This document shows, in pieces, positions 10,301-17,436 of a stretch of DNA of 64,000 nt (its first letter is position 1; each line of letters opens with the position of its first letter). The position numbers and the translations under genes are program-made. Location of the stretch: assembly GCA_913057175.1 (NCBI GenBank), contig CAJXNP010000018.1, forward strand, positions 81,925-145,924, given 5' to 3'. The DNA is from an uncultured Cytophagales bacterium (GTDB lineage: Bacteria > Bacteroidota > Bacteroidia > Cytophagales > Cyclobacteriaceae). The notes beneath the pieces are model-generated. The model saw only the letters and a program-made list of their open reading frames with translations, was not told the DNA's origin and did not search any database.

Positions 10301-10880
10301 GGATTTTGATATTCTCGAAACAACTCAGGCGCTTGTAGATCTGAATACAGGAAGTATTTTGGGAGAGGTGGTTGAGAGTGGAGGAGAACCATATTTTGGT
10401 AAGATTGAGTTGATTGATGAATTTACCCCGCCATTAAGTCTGACAGAAAAAGACCTGTTCAATCAGAAGAACGATTGGATGGAGATCAGGAAAAATGAGG
10501 CAAACAGGTACAGGGTAACATTTGACTCGCTGTATTCCGGAATTTACACAATCTATATTCAGGATTCGTATGGATGTATTCTTGAACTGACTGATGTGGA
10601 GGTTCCATATGATGAAAGTGTATTCGTTCCGAATATTATTACACCAAATGATGATGGCTATAATGATGCTTTCTATGTCAGAAACCTCCCATCAGAAGGA
10701 ACTGAGCTTCTTATCACCAATAGAAATGGAACCAAGATCTATCATTCAGATAACTATACCATTGACGAATTGTGGAATGGAGGAGAGGAACCAGATGGAA
10801 TTTATTATTATTACTTCAGATTCCCGGATGGTGAGGAAAGAACAGGTTGGGTGGAGATCTGGAGAGGAACGAGACCTTAA
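1392..10880 (+). CDS. Giant T9SS type B cargo protein with twelve 92-residue repeats, PKD, cohesin-like and SprB-type domains
   Basis: A 3162-residue secreted protein. Order: signal peptide (residues 1-27, ending VYAQ); an N-terminal beta domain; a SprB-type repeat (about 147-212); twelve tandem repeats of exactly 92 residues (307-1410), each opening with a GSDEE-x-CEGS segment and containing W-T-S-GDG-F and PVYTPG; a PKD domain with WNFGDG (about 1586-1668); a cohesin-like beta domain (about 1760-1901); more SprB-like and Ig-like modules rich in paired cysteines; and a C-terminal gliding-motility-associated domain (about 3077-3162, FVPNIITPNDDGYNDAFYV ... DGIYYYYF). The last domain is the type B sorting signal of the type IX secretion system, so the protein should cross the outer membrane and stay on or leave the cell surface. 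Adhesion or glycan binding is an inference. Confidence 0.9.
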   Translation: MIFRNKFLLLFYTVFTLITFSNVSVYAQCPDFLSLETQTKNTCFGQTDGRISVKVSGGEAGSYDVSNFSLWIRVGFAYTQLTPTTQVVNGDSVIFSGLSPNESIVPGSDYVVRFSDPDCSGGFVWEIYTTDLFENTQIFGNGSANSVCTGNDGEILVNPTGGTPPYSLIWSGPTSIPDDEFNPTGLDEGDYTLNLTDAIGCTFDTTFTIGPAPSANLALTGLGTICLGETSTLEVNVTGGTPPFTVVLDTAGGTWTINNYNNLDPINIQPGGSKSYQLISVTDNNGCLANPITGNPSIVVDPPPTANAGSDEEICEGSTFDLSTSGTLPSVTNQSSIQWTSSGDGAFNDATILTPVYTPGVNDIANGSVTLQLEAGGNGNCTPVTDDMILSITAVPTVDAGSDEEVCEGSAFDLSTSATPPSATNFSSLQWTTSGDGTFDDAIALHPVYTPGTNDISNGTISLQLEAFGNGSCASATDNMTLTITPPPTANAGSDEETCEGISFNLSTSATAPSASDFSSLQWTTSGDGTFDDATSLQPVYTPGTNDITNGSVTLQLQANGNGNCIPVTDDMVLSITPAPVADAGSDEEICVGSTFDLSTSTTIPTATNSGGILWTTTGDGTFNDATALLPVYTPGTTDNANGTVTLQIEVFGNGSCPSVTDNMVLTITPPPTVDAGSDEEVCEGSTFDLSASVSIPVATNFSSLQWTSGGDGTFDNATVLQPVYTPGPNDMTNGSVTLQLQANGNGTCPFVTDDMLLTITPGPVADAGSDEEICEGSTFDLSTSVSLPNASNSSSLQWTTSGDGSFDDATTIQPVYTPGSNDIATGSVTLQLEVFGNGSCPSVTDDMVLTITPGAIANAGSDEEICEGSTFDLSTSGTLPGATNFSSLLWTTSGDGSFDDATALQPVYTPGGADIANGSITLQFEAIGNASCPSATDDMVLTITPGPTVDAGSDGEVCEGNAYDLSTSITQPNSANAGSLTWSTSGDGTFDDATALLPIYTPGANDITNGSVTLQLQANGNGTCSPVTDDMILTITPLPVVTAGSDEDVCEGSSFDLSLSATLPSVANFSSVQWTSNGDGTFDDSSLLHPVYTPGTTDIANGNVSLVLEAFGNGSCASVIDAMVLSIVAPPTANAGSDEEVCEGDAFDLSTSTTVPSSSNFVSLQWTTSGDGTFNNSAALLPVYTPGANDISNGSVTLQLQANGGANCSPVNDDMVLTITPAPVADAGSDEAVCEGSPFDLSTSTTSASASNFSSLLWTTSGDGTFNDPSLLQPTYTPGSADQLSGSVTLQIEAIGNASCASVADQMTLTITPAPIVNAGSDEEICEGSVLDLSASTILPTVANYGSFVWSTSGDGSFDFVDTLLAVYTPGANDIVNGNVTLQLQANGNGNCSPATDDMILTITPAPVANDLTVINGNSPTFCEESGGQIFNVDLTINNSNVNLNVGANTYTWFDSGMNPVLDPTSVPAVSDGETFFVEVNDGTCTSTATVEYTINANPTSPTITGNSNPSCGATGEIYSVTLNPGSTYDWTVPTGATIISGQGTEEITVDFADFNGFITVTETDANGCTSTAGTFQVTLSGCALRASFVADQTTVCVGEDILFTDLSTGSITNWVWNFGDGDIRSTTIPGNQTKSYSSAGFYTVTLTVSDGVVNDDTVIVDYINVIDPPTATFASPDVTICEGSSTDLEIVFTGTGPWEFVINDGTTSSTLLSNTANYTLPVNPSTSTIYTITSVTGAGTCTGSIGGSPVNVTVEPSPNSTLRVETTAPAAPLSQVVVPVTMAMTDDIRSMAMTVTWDFNQLAFAGINNIYLENADAANFNTSQTAIGNLGFIWNTFSLNDTTIANDQVLFEILFDVSNVACTDLAVSIDETPWALIPLNITNSTGCDATVNVINGTVPTIIGPPAPALDTVDVCQDDVAPVITMNPTNGGATIEWFSDRNATTSIGSGQNLDLGSVPGFSTSVVGSTTFYANQTVGGCGTSATDSVTVIVQPLPPSGTISASASNICFGTNVDFTALPAGQPAYQFFKNGVLVQDSPSNVYSDATLTSSDSISVALISDFGCATNVDGTKVTVDQILVDAKSTTDPTLCGSADGSITLDNIIGGTGSYSFSWTADMGGVISGNPTDMNQSNLVAGRYVVEITDLGNGCVSSGDTTIITNPVPFTITINSVTNVSSNGGSDGAIDASVSPGGSYTYEWKNSSGTVIGSSEDLINIPADTYRLLVDDGTCLDSIFATVTQPAPPGLDITSVKVDAGCSRDEGQIRVFVTGGSGNYSYTWSSTDPGFVSIDSDTLSNLKAGTYLVTVDDPTSGIFGEQHLVIINEPAQFNIELVAATETTTCTTDDGQIVLNVTGGSGSGFTYQWRELTGNSIIAGENNNTIQNLAPGFYRGYATDAGSGCTDSLDVEIVRPAICGQLCSNFIVSSSINNTTCLDAATGTNTIMVIAGGSGAGNYQVSMDGGTNFTPFIGTNVTVIGNLTQGSHEFVVRDIVTGCEVITTAQVGVQDNIIVNAGPDKIDCAPEFLLEGVEPGFGATGMWVSNTDPTVSFSDVNSPNTTVSGVVENTVYEFEWIVTGPSGCQGSDLVTITTDDPANCASSGCTAFTVTAGEFENATCAVPGDGKARLTVTGASGPFEYTVDGATWYPFVSGGQKIENLPPSGAPYNITVRQQADPTCTSDVQVIIGGPQAFSGGNISTVQPANCSTADGQVQVGNISGGVSPYTYELDGIVVNMPADRILTDLLGGDHLLMVIDENNCTYELPFNVPFDGGVVANVSVIPATCQTVNTSVKSGISVQVNLDATNIPGPYEASIVGLGGTPFDSTFTLLSTPPKRIVFGLNNGLYNVNVKSVNGGCEYNADVVVNSEVSSVDFEIIDGDSTVNCVGETSYITLGNVVGVQDLPFLVELFRTNGDLAQSHTVDYRQFEGSGYTISNIDEGDYYIRMSQQQSICPDAIFAESNVFRITSPPQALDFDILETTQALVDLNTGSILGEVVESGGEPYFGKIELIDEFTPPLSLTEKDLFNQKNDWMEIRKNEANRYRVTFDSLYSGIYTIYIQDSYGCILELTDVEVPYDESVFVPNIITPNDDGYNDAFYVRNLPSEGTELLITNRNGTKIYHSDNYTIDELWNGGEEPDGIYYYYFRFPDGEERTGWVEIWRGTRP
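2310..5621 (+). repeat. Twelve in-frame 276-bp tandem repeats
   Basis: The Asp/Asn-Ala-Gly-Ser-Asp codons recur at 2310, 2586, 2862, 3138, 3414, 3690, 3966, 4242, 4518, 4794, 5070 and 5346, and the next module begins at 5622. Each step is exactly 276 bases with no indel. The copies differ at many synonymous and non-synonymous positions, so they are old or kept diverse, yet the length is fixed. Two subtypes alternate (see findings). Confidence 0.95.
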
Positions 10881-10895
10881 GGAAATTATTAAACC

Positions 10896-11021
10896 CAGAT
10901 TAAGCTTTAGCTTAATCTGCCCTACGGGTTGACGAAAAACTGCGTTTTTGTCAAGGTTAACCCTGACAAAGCTCCGCTTTCGTCAGCCCAAAGGGCAAAT
11001 TCCGCTCCAATGCGGAATTTG
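10896..11021. repeat. Array of four consecutive hairpins (REP/MITE-like intergenic element)
   Basis: Four stem-loops follow one another after the giant gene: CAGATTAAGC / GCTTAATCTG (10896-10919, perfect 10-bp stem, 4-nt loop); GAC-AAAAAC / GTTTTT-GTC (10931-10952, one bulge); TGAC-AAAGC / GCTTT-GTCA (10964-10985, one bulge); CAAATTCCGC / GCGGAATTTG (10996-11021, perfect 10-bp stem). Short GGGTT / AACCC strings between them could pair over longer range. No open frame is evident. It may act as an mRNA 3' end or be a mobile repeat. Confidence 0.7.
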
Positions 11022-11050
11022 GGTTAAAACATTTGTACAATAATCATTGT

Positions 11051-11080
11051 GAAGAGGCCGGTAACACTATCGGCCTCTTC
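11051..11080. terminator. Hairpin between convergent genes
   Basis: GAAGAGGCCG pairs perfectly with CGGCCTCTTC around a 10-nt loop. It overlaps the last two bases of the acyl-CoA reductase stop codon and lies at the end of the giant gene's transcript, so it can serve both strands. Flanking T-tracts are poor. Confidence 0.55.
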
Positions 11081-12095
11081 AATTTAAACCCGTCAGAAAT
11101 TTCATCGTATCAACATTATCAGCATAATCCCAAATCTTTGGTTGTTGGGCTTTTCCAAAAGGCACAATATTGTTGAGTCCTGAATCTTTACTGCCAACTA
11201 GGCATTGTATTTTCTCATGGTTTTGATCTATGTAATTCTTTAGCTCTGTGTTATCACGATAAAAATCATAATACACCACTGCTGTAGGAGAGACTGGTTG
11301 ATCGCTTTGAGTGAAAAGTGAATAACCATTATCCAGGTACTGGATTTTCTCAATCGAAAAAATCGCCCGGTTGTAGGTGTAGTTATTCATGTACTTGTTA
11401 CTTTCCATCAGCTCAGCCCAATCATTTAATTCATCTAATAATTGAATAAGATTATATCCCTCAGGCAGAAGAATTTTTGAAACATTCCTGCAACCCAAGC
11501 CAAAATATTGATAAATGTCTTTTCCAAGGTCTTTGAGTTCCTGTCGATCTTCATGACCCGTAATGATTGCCAGTGATGTTCTGTTTTTACGAAGGATTTT
11601 TGGAAGGCCCCTGAAGTAATATTCAAAGTACCTCGAGGTATTATCACTTCCGGTAGCAATTACGGCATCCACTTCTTTGATTTTTTCTACAATTTCGATT
11701 TTCTCTCCCCACCAAGGGTCTATCGAAACCAACTCATCTATAATAAAAGGAATGAGAACATCATCTTGAGAGCTTAACCTGGCTTTTAGGTTATGATTAC
11801 TGAGTAGCACACAAAGTAAATCATGAAACCCAACCATCGGAATATTGCCTGCCATGATCACACCAATATTTTTAGGAGTTTTATCTTCAAGAGGATAGCG
11901 ATCGCTCCATTCTTTCAGACTTTCTTCATTCAGCATTTCAATGATGCCATCAAATGCAAGTCGGATATTTTTTTCAGTAAACCATGGATTTTTGTGGTGT
12001 GCTTTTATTACCAGATCAGAAAACTTGTTTGCTGGAAATTCGTTAAGCCGATTTTTTAAAAACAAAAAGGAATCTAACCTTTCAATGATTTTCAT
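11079..12095 (-). CDS. LuxC-family acyl-CoA reductase
   Basis: A 338-residue protein of the acyl-CoA reductase (LuxC, PF05893) family, which reduces acyl-CoA to aldehyde with NAD(P)H. Seen here: a NIGVIMAGNIPMVGFHDLLCV segment at about 76-95, the ATGSDNTSRYFEYYF nucleotide-binding region at about 147-161, and GLGCRNVSK with Cys202 as the likely acyl-thioester nucleophile. No luxD or luxE lies nearby, so a role in bioluminescence is not suggested; the enzyme is common in Bacteroidota as a stand-alone gene. It diverges from a 2[4Fe-4S] ferredoxin gene only 86 bases away, a pairing I recall as frequent in the phylum, which suggests shared regulation or an electron-transfer link (inference). Confidence 0.85.
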   Translation of the reverse strand: MKIIERLDSFLFLKNRLNEFPANKFSDLVIKAHHKNPWFTEKNIRLAFDGIIEMLNEESLKEWSDRYPLEDKTPKNIGVIMAGNIPMVGFHDLLCVLLSNHNLKARLSSQDDVLIPFIIDELVSIDPWWGEKIEIVEKIKEVDAVIATGSDNTSRYFEYYFRGLPKILRKNRTSLAIITGHEDRQELKDLGKDIYQYFGLGCRNVSKILLPEGYNLIQLLDELNDWAELMESNKYMNNYTYNRAIFSIEKIQYLDNGYSLFTQSDQPVSPTAVVYYDFYRDNTELKNYIDQNHEKIQCLVGSKDSGLNNIVPFGKAQQPKIWDYADNVDTMKFLTGLN

Positions 12096-12169
12096 AAATT
12101 GTTAATTTGCGGTCGCCGAAATAATAGTAAACATAATTTCTTTTTGGTTGTATAACTTAGTAAAACTAA

Positions 12170-12526
<357 letters not shown>

Positions 12527-12554
12527 GAACAACAATTCGAATATTCATATAAGG

Positions 12555-12586
12555 AAAGCTGTTCATAAAAATGGGCAGCTTTTTTT
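12555..12586 (+). terminator. Rho-independent terminator after ferredoxin
   Basis: AAAGCTG pairs with CAGCTTT across a 14-nt loop and is followed by a run of T, directly upstream of the stop of the opposing DUF58 gene. Confidence 0.7.
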
Positions 12587-13490
12587 AGTTTAGCTTACTT
12601 CTTTTTATCAGGTAGGATGACAATACCTTATTAAAATCGTCATTGATATCTGCTTCGATGAAATCGATTTTGAATTGATTGCATTTCAATTTGATATCAT
12701 GATAAAAGCTGCGAAGATCCTTCACGTAAGTATCTTTTACATCAAATGGATTTAACCTGATCTTATCATTTGTCTCCAAATCGATGAATTCATAAGGCCG
12801 GTCTTCAAAATTAAATTCTCTTTCTGTGCCAATATCAGTTACGTGAATCAGGAGGACCTCATGCTGGTTGTGTTTCAAATGATGAAGGGCTGTCAACAAT
12901 TCATTGACATTATTGATATTATCAAACATATCGCTAAAAATAATGACCAATGATCGCTTGTGTATTTTCTTGGCTATTTGGTGAAGGACATTTGGGATGC
13001 TTGTTTTCTTATTCTTGTTGTTCTCCTTTAACATCCTTTCCAGGTGAATGAACAGTTTATTCAAGTGGGAGGACGTTGATTTTATCTGACTTTGGTATTC
13101 GATATCATCAGAAAAAGTTGTTATTCCTACGGCGTCTCGTTGCTTTTGTAGCAAAAAGGCCAATGCCGCCGCACACATAATGCTAAAGGTAATCTTTCCA
13201 TAATTGTGTGAAGGATAATACATCGATGATGAATTGTCGATGAGGATACTGCATCGCAGATTGGTCTCTTCTTCGTAACGCTTTGTAAATAGTTTGTCCG
13301 TCCTGGCAAATACCTTCCAGTCGATGTTCCTGGTGCTTTCACCTGTATTGTAAAGCTTGTGTTCAGCAAACTCTACTGAAAAACCATGGTAAGGTGATTT
13401 GTGTAGTCCTGTTATAAACCCCTCTACAAGCTGTTTGGCTAGTAAGTCAAATCGTGCAGTATCCCGAATCTTCTCAAGTTCAATTTTCAT
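12585..13490 (-). CDS. DUF58 domain protein (vWA-like, MoxR-associated family)
   Basis: A 301-residue cytoplasmic protein. The mark is the segment STRNIDWKVFARTDKLFTKRYEEE (about 53-76, shown in part by R-x-IDWKVFAR), followed by ILIDNSSSM at about 82-90, a von Willebrand factor A MIDAS-like DxSxS motif. DUF58 proteins usually accompany a MoxR AAA+ ATPase in operons with periplasmic vWA and TPR proteins; no moxR is within this window, so this copy is isolated here. The function is unknown; a role in assembly or chaperoning is only inferred from the family. Confidence 0.85.
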   Translation of the reverse strand: MKIELEKIRDTARFDLLAKQLVEGFITGLHKSPYHGFSVEFAEHKLYNTGESTRNIDWKVFARTDKLFTKRYEEETNLRCSILIDNSSSMYYPSHNYGKITFSIMCAAALAFLLQKQRDAVGITTFSDDIEYQSQIKSTSSHLNKLFIHLERMLKENNKNKKTSIPNVLHQIAKKIHKRSLVIIFSDMFDNINNVNELLTALHHLKHNQHEVLLIHVTDIGTEREFNFEDRPYEFIDLETNDKIRLNPFDVKDTYVKDLRSFYHDIKLKCNQFKIDFIEADINDDFNKVLSSYLIKRSKLN

Positions 13491-13729
13491 ACTCCAATAT
13501 GTGAAAAATATTCATTTCATACTGTTGAGACGTTAAAAAAATACCCTGTAACCAAGGGTTTAAACGTGTTTTTGTTTCATCAGCGTGTTATAAATCGAGA
13601 AAATATGGAATTTATACCGTTATACTTGCAACAAACTCTTTCATTGTTTTATATTTATCGAATGATAAATTAAATTTTTTATCAGTATTAACTATATTTA
13701 CCACGCACTAACCTTAAATTTAGAGAATT

Positions 13730-14071
13730 GTGGAAGAGAACAAGGACAATGGAAGGGCTGAAATCTATTCTAAAAGAGTAAGAGCCGGAAAGAGAACCTA
13801 CTTTTTTGATGTAAAATCTACTCGATCTAATGACTATTACCTGACAATTACTGAGAGTAAAAGAAGGTTTAAAGATGATGGTTATTTCTATGAAAAACAT
13901 AAAATCTTTTTGTACAAGGAAGATTTTATGAAATTCATCGATGCCTTACAAGACACTACTGACCATGTAAAAAACACATTATTGCCAGATGTAGATTTCA
14001 GTCAATTTGAAACATCAGACACTGACGAATCCCAGTCTGAAGACATGGATCAGGAACTGAAATGGGATTAA
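13730..14071 (+). CDS. PUR family (DUF3276) nucleic-acid-binding protein
   Basis: A 113-residue protein matching the Bacteroidota/spirochaete PUR-alpha-like family (DUF3276). Seen: EIYSKRVRAGKRTYFFDVKS at about 11-30, then YYLTITESKRRF and a HKIFLYKEDFMKFIDAL helix, the beta-beta-beta-beta-alpha PUR repeat, followed by an acidic tail. Known members bind single-stranded DNA or RNA; the target here is unknown. The start is GTG at 13730, chosen because the frame has no better-placed ATG and the domain begins right after. A strong terminator follows, so it is a monocistronic gene. Confidence 0.88.
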   Translation: MEENKDNGRAEIYSKRVRAGKRTYFFDVKSTRSNDYYLTITESKRRFKDDGYFYEKHKIFLYKEDFMKFIDALQDTTDHVKNTLLPDVDFSQFETSDTDESQSEDMDQELKWD

Positions 14072-14088
14072 GAGTATTTAAATGAAAT

Positions 14089-14123
14089 AAAAAAAGCCCT
14101 TGTTTTGTTCAAGGGCTTTTTTT
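14089..14123 (+). terminator. Strong rho-independent terminator after PUR gene
   Basis: AAAAAGCCCTTG pairs with CAAGGGCTTTTT across a 7-nt loop, with A and T runs on the two sides, so it could work in both directions. Confidence 0.9.
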
Positions 14124-14151
14124 ATGATTACTTTTTATTCATCCAGAAATC

Positions 14152-15261
14152 ATGTTAAAACAACACACTAAGATAGCTACTATCTTCGCTATTATCATAC
14201 TAGGAATAGCCCTGTTCGTTTTTTTGGCGTGGTTTTTTTCAAATATTTTTGTTTATGTCATCATTTCGATTGTCCTTTCCACGATTCTCCGCCCGCTTGT
14301 CAATAACATAAATAAAAAGCTGATCCTAAACATTCAGATACCCAGGACTATCTCAATCTTTATTTCTTTTGTTGTGCTGGTATCCGTGTTAGGATTGTTC
14401 ATATTCCTATTTGTTCCACTGATCTCAGAACAGATTAATGTCTTTTCTGAATTATTCAAATCGGAATCGATCATGGAAAAAATCACAATTCCAATCGCAA
14501 AGGTTGAAGAATTTCTAATTGAAAGTGATCTTACTTCCGAAAAAAAAGGGTTTTTATTAGATAATGCAAAGAAAGCTGCAACGGATCTTTTAGGTGATAT
14601 CCAATACGCGGATCTTTTTACCAATGTAATTTCCATTACAGGAAGTGTTTTTATCGGCATGCTGGCCGTGACTTTTATTACCTTTTTCCTTCTGTATGAA
14701 AAGGGATTGATTAAAAGTAAGCTCATTAAAATGATCCCCAATCAATATTTTGAAGTGTCGATTGCTGCCGTCTATAAAATCGAAAAGCTTTTATCCAATT
14801 ACCTGATTGGCTTGATCTTTCAGATGATTTCAATTTTTACCATTGCTTTCTCCGGACTTTCTATTTTTGGAATAAAGTATTCAGCATCCATTGCTCTCTT
14901 TGCAGCTGTCATCAACTTAATTCCGTACCTGGGGCCCATCCTTGGTGCTACGTTTGGAGTATTTGTCGTGCTTTCCACAAACACCCATATTCCGTTATCC
15001 AATGAATACTTCTTTTTGGTCGCAAAGGTACTAAGTGTTTTCGCCGTAGTTCAGATGACAGATAATGTTGTCCTCCAGCCTTTAATTTTTTCAAAAAGTG
15101 TAAAAGCACACCCATTAGAAATATTTATTATTATATTTGCCGGCGCAACTTTAGCAGGAATACCGGGAATGATTGCAGCAATTCCCGTTTACACCATACT
15201 CAGAGTTTCTGCTATCGAGATTTACAAAGGATATAAAAGTTATCACATTTTTAAAATTTAG
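14152..15261 (+). CDS. AI-2E family transporter
   Basis: A 369-residue inner-membrane protein with about eight predicted membrane segments: two at the N-terminus (about 9-50), one near 65-87, a long soluble-like stretch (about 95-160), and a cluster from about 165 to the end. The PYLGPILGA segment at about 258-266 and the glycine-rich C-terminal helix pair fit the AI-2E transporter/TqsA-like family (PF01594). Members export small molecules or act as Na+/H+ antiporters; the family name should not be taken as proof of autoinducer transport. The gene lies 6 bases before ychF and is probably cotranscribed. Confidence 0.85.
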   Translation: MLKQHTKIATIFAIIILGIALFVFLAWFFSNIFVYVIISIVLSTILRPLVNNINKKLILNIQIPRTISIFISFVVLVSVLGLFIFLFVPLISEQINVFSELFKSESIMEKITIPIAKVEEFLIESDLTSEKKGFLLDNAKKAATDLLGDIQYADLFTNVISITGSVFIGMLAVTFITFFLLYEKGLIKSKLIKMIPNQYFEVSIAAVYKIEKLLSNYLIGLIFQMISIFTIAFSGLSIFGIKYSASIALFAAVINLIPYLGPILGATFGVFVVLSTNTHIPLSNEYFFLVAKVLSVFAVVQMTDNVVLQPLIFSKSVKAHPLEIFIIIFAGATLAGIPGMIAAIPVYTILRVSAIEIYKGYKSYHIFKI

Positions 15262-15267
15262 TTAAGA

Positions 15268-16362
15268 ATGGGTTTAAAGTGTGGGATTGTGGGATTGCCA
15301 AATGTGGGCAAATCTACTCTTTTTAACGCTCTTTCCAAGAATAAAGCTGAAGCAGCAAATTTTCCCTTTTGCACGATTGAGCCAAATGTGGGGGTAATCA
15401 GTGTTCCTGATGAAAGGCTTGATATCCTGGCTGAAATTGCCAAACCTGAAAATGTGATTCCAACATACATTGAGTTTGTTGATATAGCCGGATTGGTGAA
15501 AGGAGCCAGCAAAGGTGAAGGATTGGGAAATAAATTTTTGGCAAATATTCGGGAGGTTGATGCAATAATTCATGTGATACGTTGTTTTGAGGATGATAAT
15601 ATCGTTCATGTAGACGGCAAGATTAACCCTGTCAATGACAAAGAAATTATTGATGCAGAATTGCAGCTAAAAGATCTGGAATCTGTTGAAAAGAGAATTT
15701 CCAAAACGGAAAAAATAGCTAAGTCTGGTGATGCAGCAGCAAAAAAGGAGCTTACGGTATTACAGAAATACCAAACTCATCTGGAAGGAGGAAAAAACCT
15801 TAGAACTTTAGAAGTCTCTGAAGAGGAAAAATCGCTTACCAGAGATATGTATTTATTGACTGAAAAGCCGGTGATCTACCTTGCCAATGTTGATGAGGAT
15901 TCTATCCAGACCGGAAATGCTTTCGTAGATCAGCTCAAAGCAAGTATTGAAGAAGACAGTCACCTCATTCTAATTTGTGCAGCGATAGAAGCTCAGATTG
16001 CCGAGTTGGAAGATGAAGAGGAAAAGATGTTGTTTTTGAATGAATACGGATTGAAGGAATCCGGTTTAAACAAGCTGATCAATGAATCTTACAATACATT
16101 GAATTTAATTACCTATTTCACTGTAGGACCGAAAGAAGTCAGAGCCTGGACCATCAAAAAAGGGTGGAAAGCGCCGAAGGCCGCAAGTGTCATTCATACG
16201 GATTTTGAGAAAGGATTTATCAAAGCTGAAGTTATTAAATACGATTTATTCGTAGAGTACAAATCTGAACAGGCATGTAAAGAGGCAGGAAAGTTAGCCA
16301 TAGAGGGTAAAGATTACGTAGTACAGGATGGGGACATTATGCATTTCAGATTTAATGTGTAA
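15268..16362 (+). CDS. ychF: Redox-regulated ATPase YchF
   Basis: A 364-residue Obg-family P-loop NTPase. The G1 motif GLPNVGKST is at residues 9-17; G3-type [20 protein letters not shown] lies at about 74-93; the G4 position reads NVDE (about 207-210) instead of NKxD, the change that makes YchF prefer ATP over GTP. The C-terminal TGS domain is present ([17 protein letters not shown] near 290-306, ending MHFRFNV). It binds ribosomes and is linked to the oxidative-stress response in studied bacteria. Full length for the family. Confidence 0.95.
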   Translation: MGLKCGIVGLPNVGKSTLFNALSKNKAEAANFPFCTIEPNVGVISVPDERLDILAEIAKPENVIPTYIEFVDIAGLVKGASKGEGLGNKFLANIREVDAIIHVIRCFEDDNIVHVDGKINPVNDKEIIDAELQLKDLESVEKRISKTEKIAKSGDAAAKKELTVLQKYQTHLEGGKNLRTLEVSEEEKSLTRDMYLLTEKPVIYLANVDEDSIQTGNAFVDQLKASIEEDSHLILICAAIEAQIAELEDEEEKMLFLNEYGLKESGLNKLINESYNTLNLITYFTVGPKEVRAWTIKKGWKAPKAASVIHTDFEKGFIKAEVIKYDLFVEYKSEQACKEAGKLAIEGKDYVVQDGDIMHFRFNV

Positions 16363-16611
16363 TTATTGTGCTAAATTGTTTAGCATTGTTTTTATAATTG
16401 TATATTTTTACTCAACTTATTAACATTTATAGCTCATATTAGTTTAAATATTTGTATAAAGTGTTTTTTTAAGTTTTGAAAGATATTATATTAATATACA
16501 AATAGTTATCACGTTGAAAATAGACAGATTGAAGTTGATTTTTAACGACTAAACCAAACGGGACATATTGAGTAGAGTTGCTTAAATTTTTTTCACCAAA
16601 CGGTAGATGTT

Positions 16612-17436
16612 TTGAGAGTACGAATTATCTTTATTTTAAAAAATAAAGGGGCTTTTGTTCCCTTTCACCATCAATATTTGCTTGCTCAGCAGATTAAAGG
16701 TCTAATTTTAAATGGCGGCAACGAAGAATTCAGAGATTTTAATTTCTATAATTTTTCGGGATTAAAAGGGCAGACGAAAATAAGTCGCAATGGATTGCAC
16801 TTTTTTTCCAACAGAGTAACGTTGGTCTTTTCCAGCTCAAATAAGGAGTTTTTGGATTATTTCCTGAAACAACTTTTCAGCTTACCAAATATTGACATTG
16901 GCAACCTGGTTCTGATACCTGAATCGGTAGAAACAGAGGAAACTCCGGATCTAAAAAATGTCGATAAGTTTATTTGTATTTCTCCTATCGTAATCATAAA
17001 ACCGAAATTTAATAGCAGCGATTCAAAAAGGTTTATCTCACCTGAATTGGATGAATTTTCAGATCGGCTTTATGAATCTACCATGCTAAGGATGCAAAAT
17101 CTACTTGCTTTTACAGAAGAGCAATTAGCATCTTACAATAAATTTCAATTAGTTCCGGATGTGAATTACCTGAGGAAGATCAAAGAGAGTCAAAAGAAAT
17201 TTGCCAGAATATATCCTTTGTACGACCAGGATGTTAAGTATGAAATTCGTGGATATACATTTCCTTTTACATTGTATGCTGAAGCTGAAGTGAAAGAATT
17301 CATCTTCCATTGTGGCTTAGGAGAGTTTGCTCACAAAGGATTTGGAATGATTGATATCGCAAATTCTGATCCTGCACAAAGAACAATTCCATACAAGGGA
17401 TTCGAAGAAATTAAGTCTTCCATTAGCGAGAATTAA
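16612..17436 (+). CDS. Stand-alone Cas6-like protein (CRISPR RNA endonuclease family), catalytic His apparently absent
   Basis: A 274-residue protein with both ends of the Cas6 fold. N-terminus: MRVRIIFIL, then FVPFHHQYLLAQQIKGLI (about 15-32), which lines up with the first strand-helix of Pyrococcus Cas6 (VPYNHQYYLQGLIY). C-terminus: CGLGEFAHKGFGMIDI (234-249), the glycine-rich G-x-GE-x4-GFGM loop that binds repeat RNA. In the aligned active-site region (NEEFRDFNFYNFSGL, about 37-51) I see no histidine, and Lys30 stands where Tyr31 of the Pyrococcus enzyme is. There are no other cas genes and no CRISPR array in the window. The start is TTG at 16612; no ATG exists in frame back to the upstream stop at 16573. 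The 3' end overlaps the convergent Plug gene by 14 bases. Confidence 0.75.
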   Translation: MRVRIIFILKNKGAFVPFHHQYLLAQQIKGLILNGGNEEFRDFNFYNFSGLKGQTKISRNGLHFFSNRVTLVFSSSNKEFLDYFLKQLFSLPNIDIGNLVLIPESVETEETPDLKNVDKFICISPIVIIKPKFNSSDSKRFISPELDEFSDRLYESTMLRMQNLLAFTEEQLASYNKFQLVPDVNYLRKIKESQKKFARIYPLYDQDVKYEIRGYTFPFTLYAEAEVKEFIFHCGLGEFAHKGFGMIDIANSDPAQRTIPYKGFEEIKSSISEN

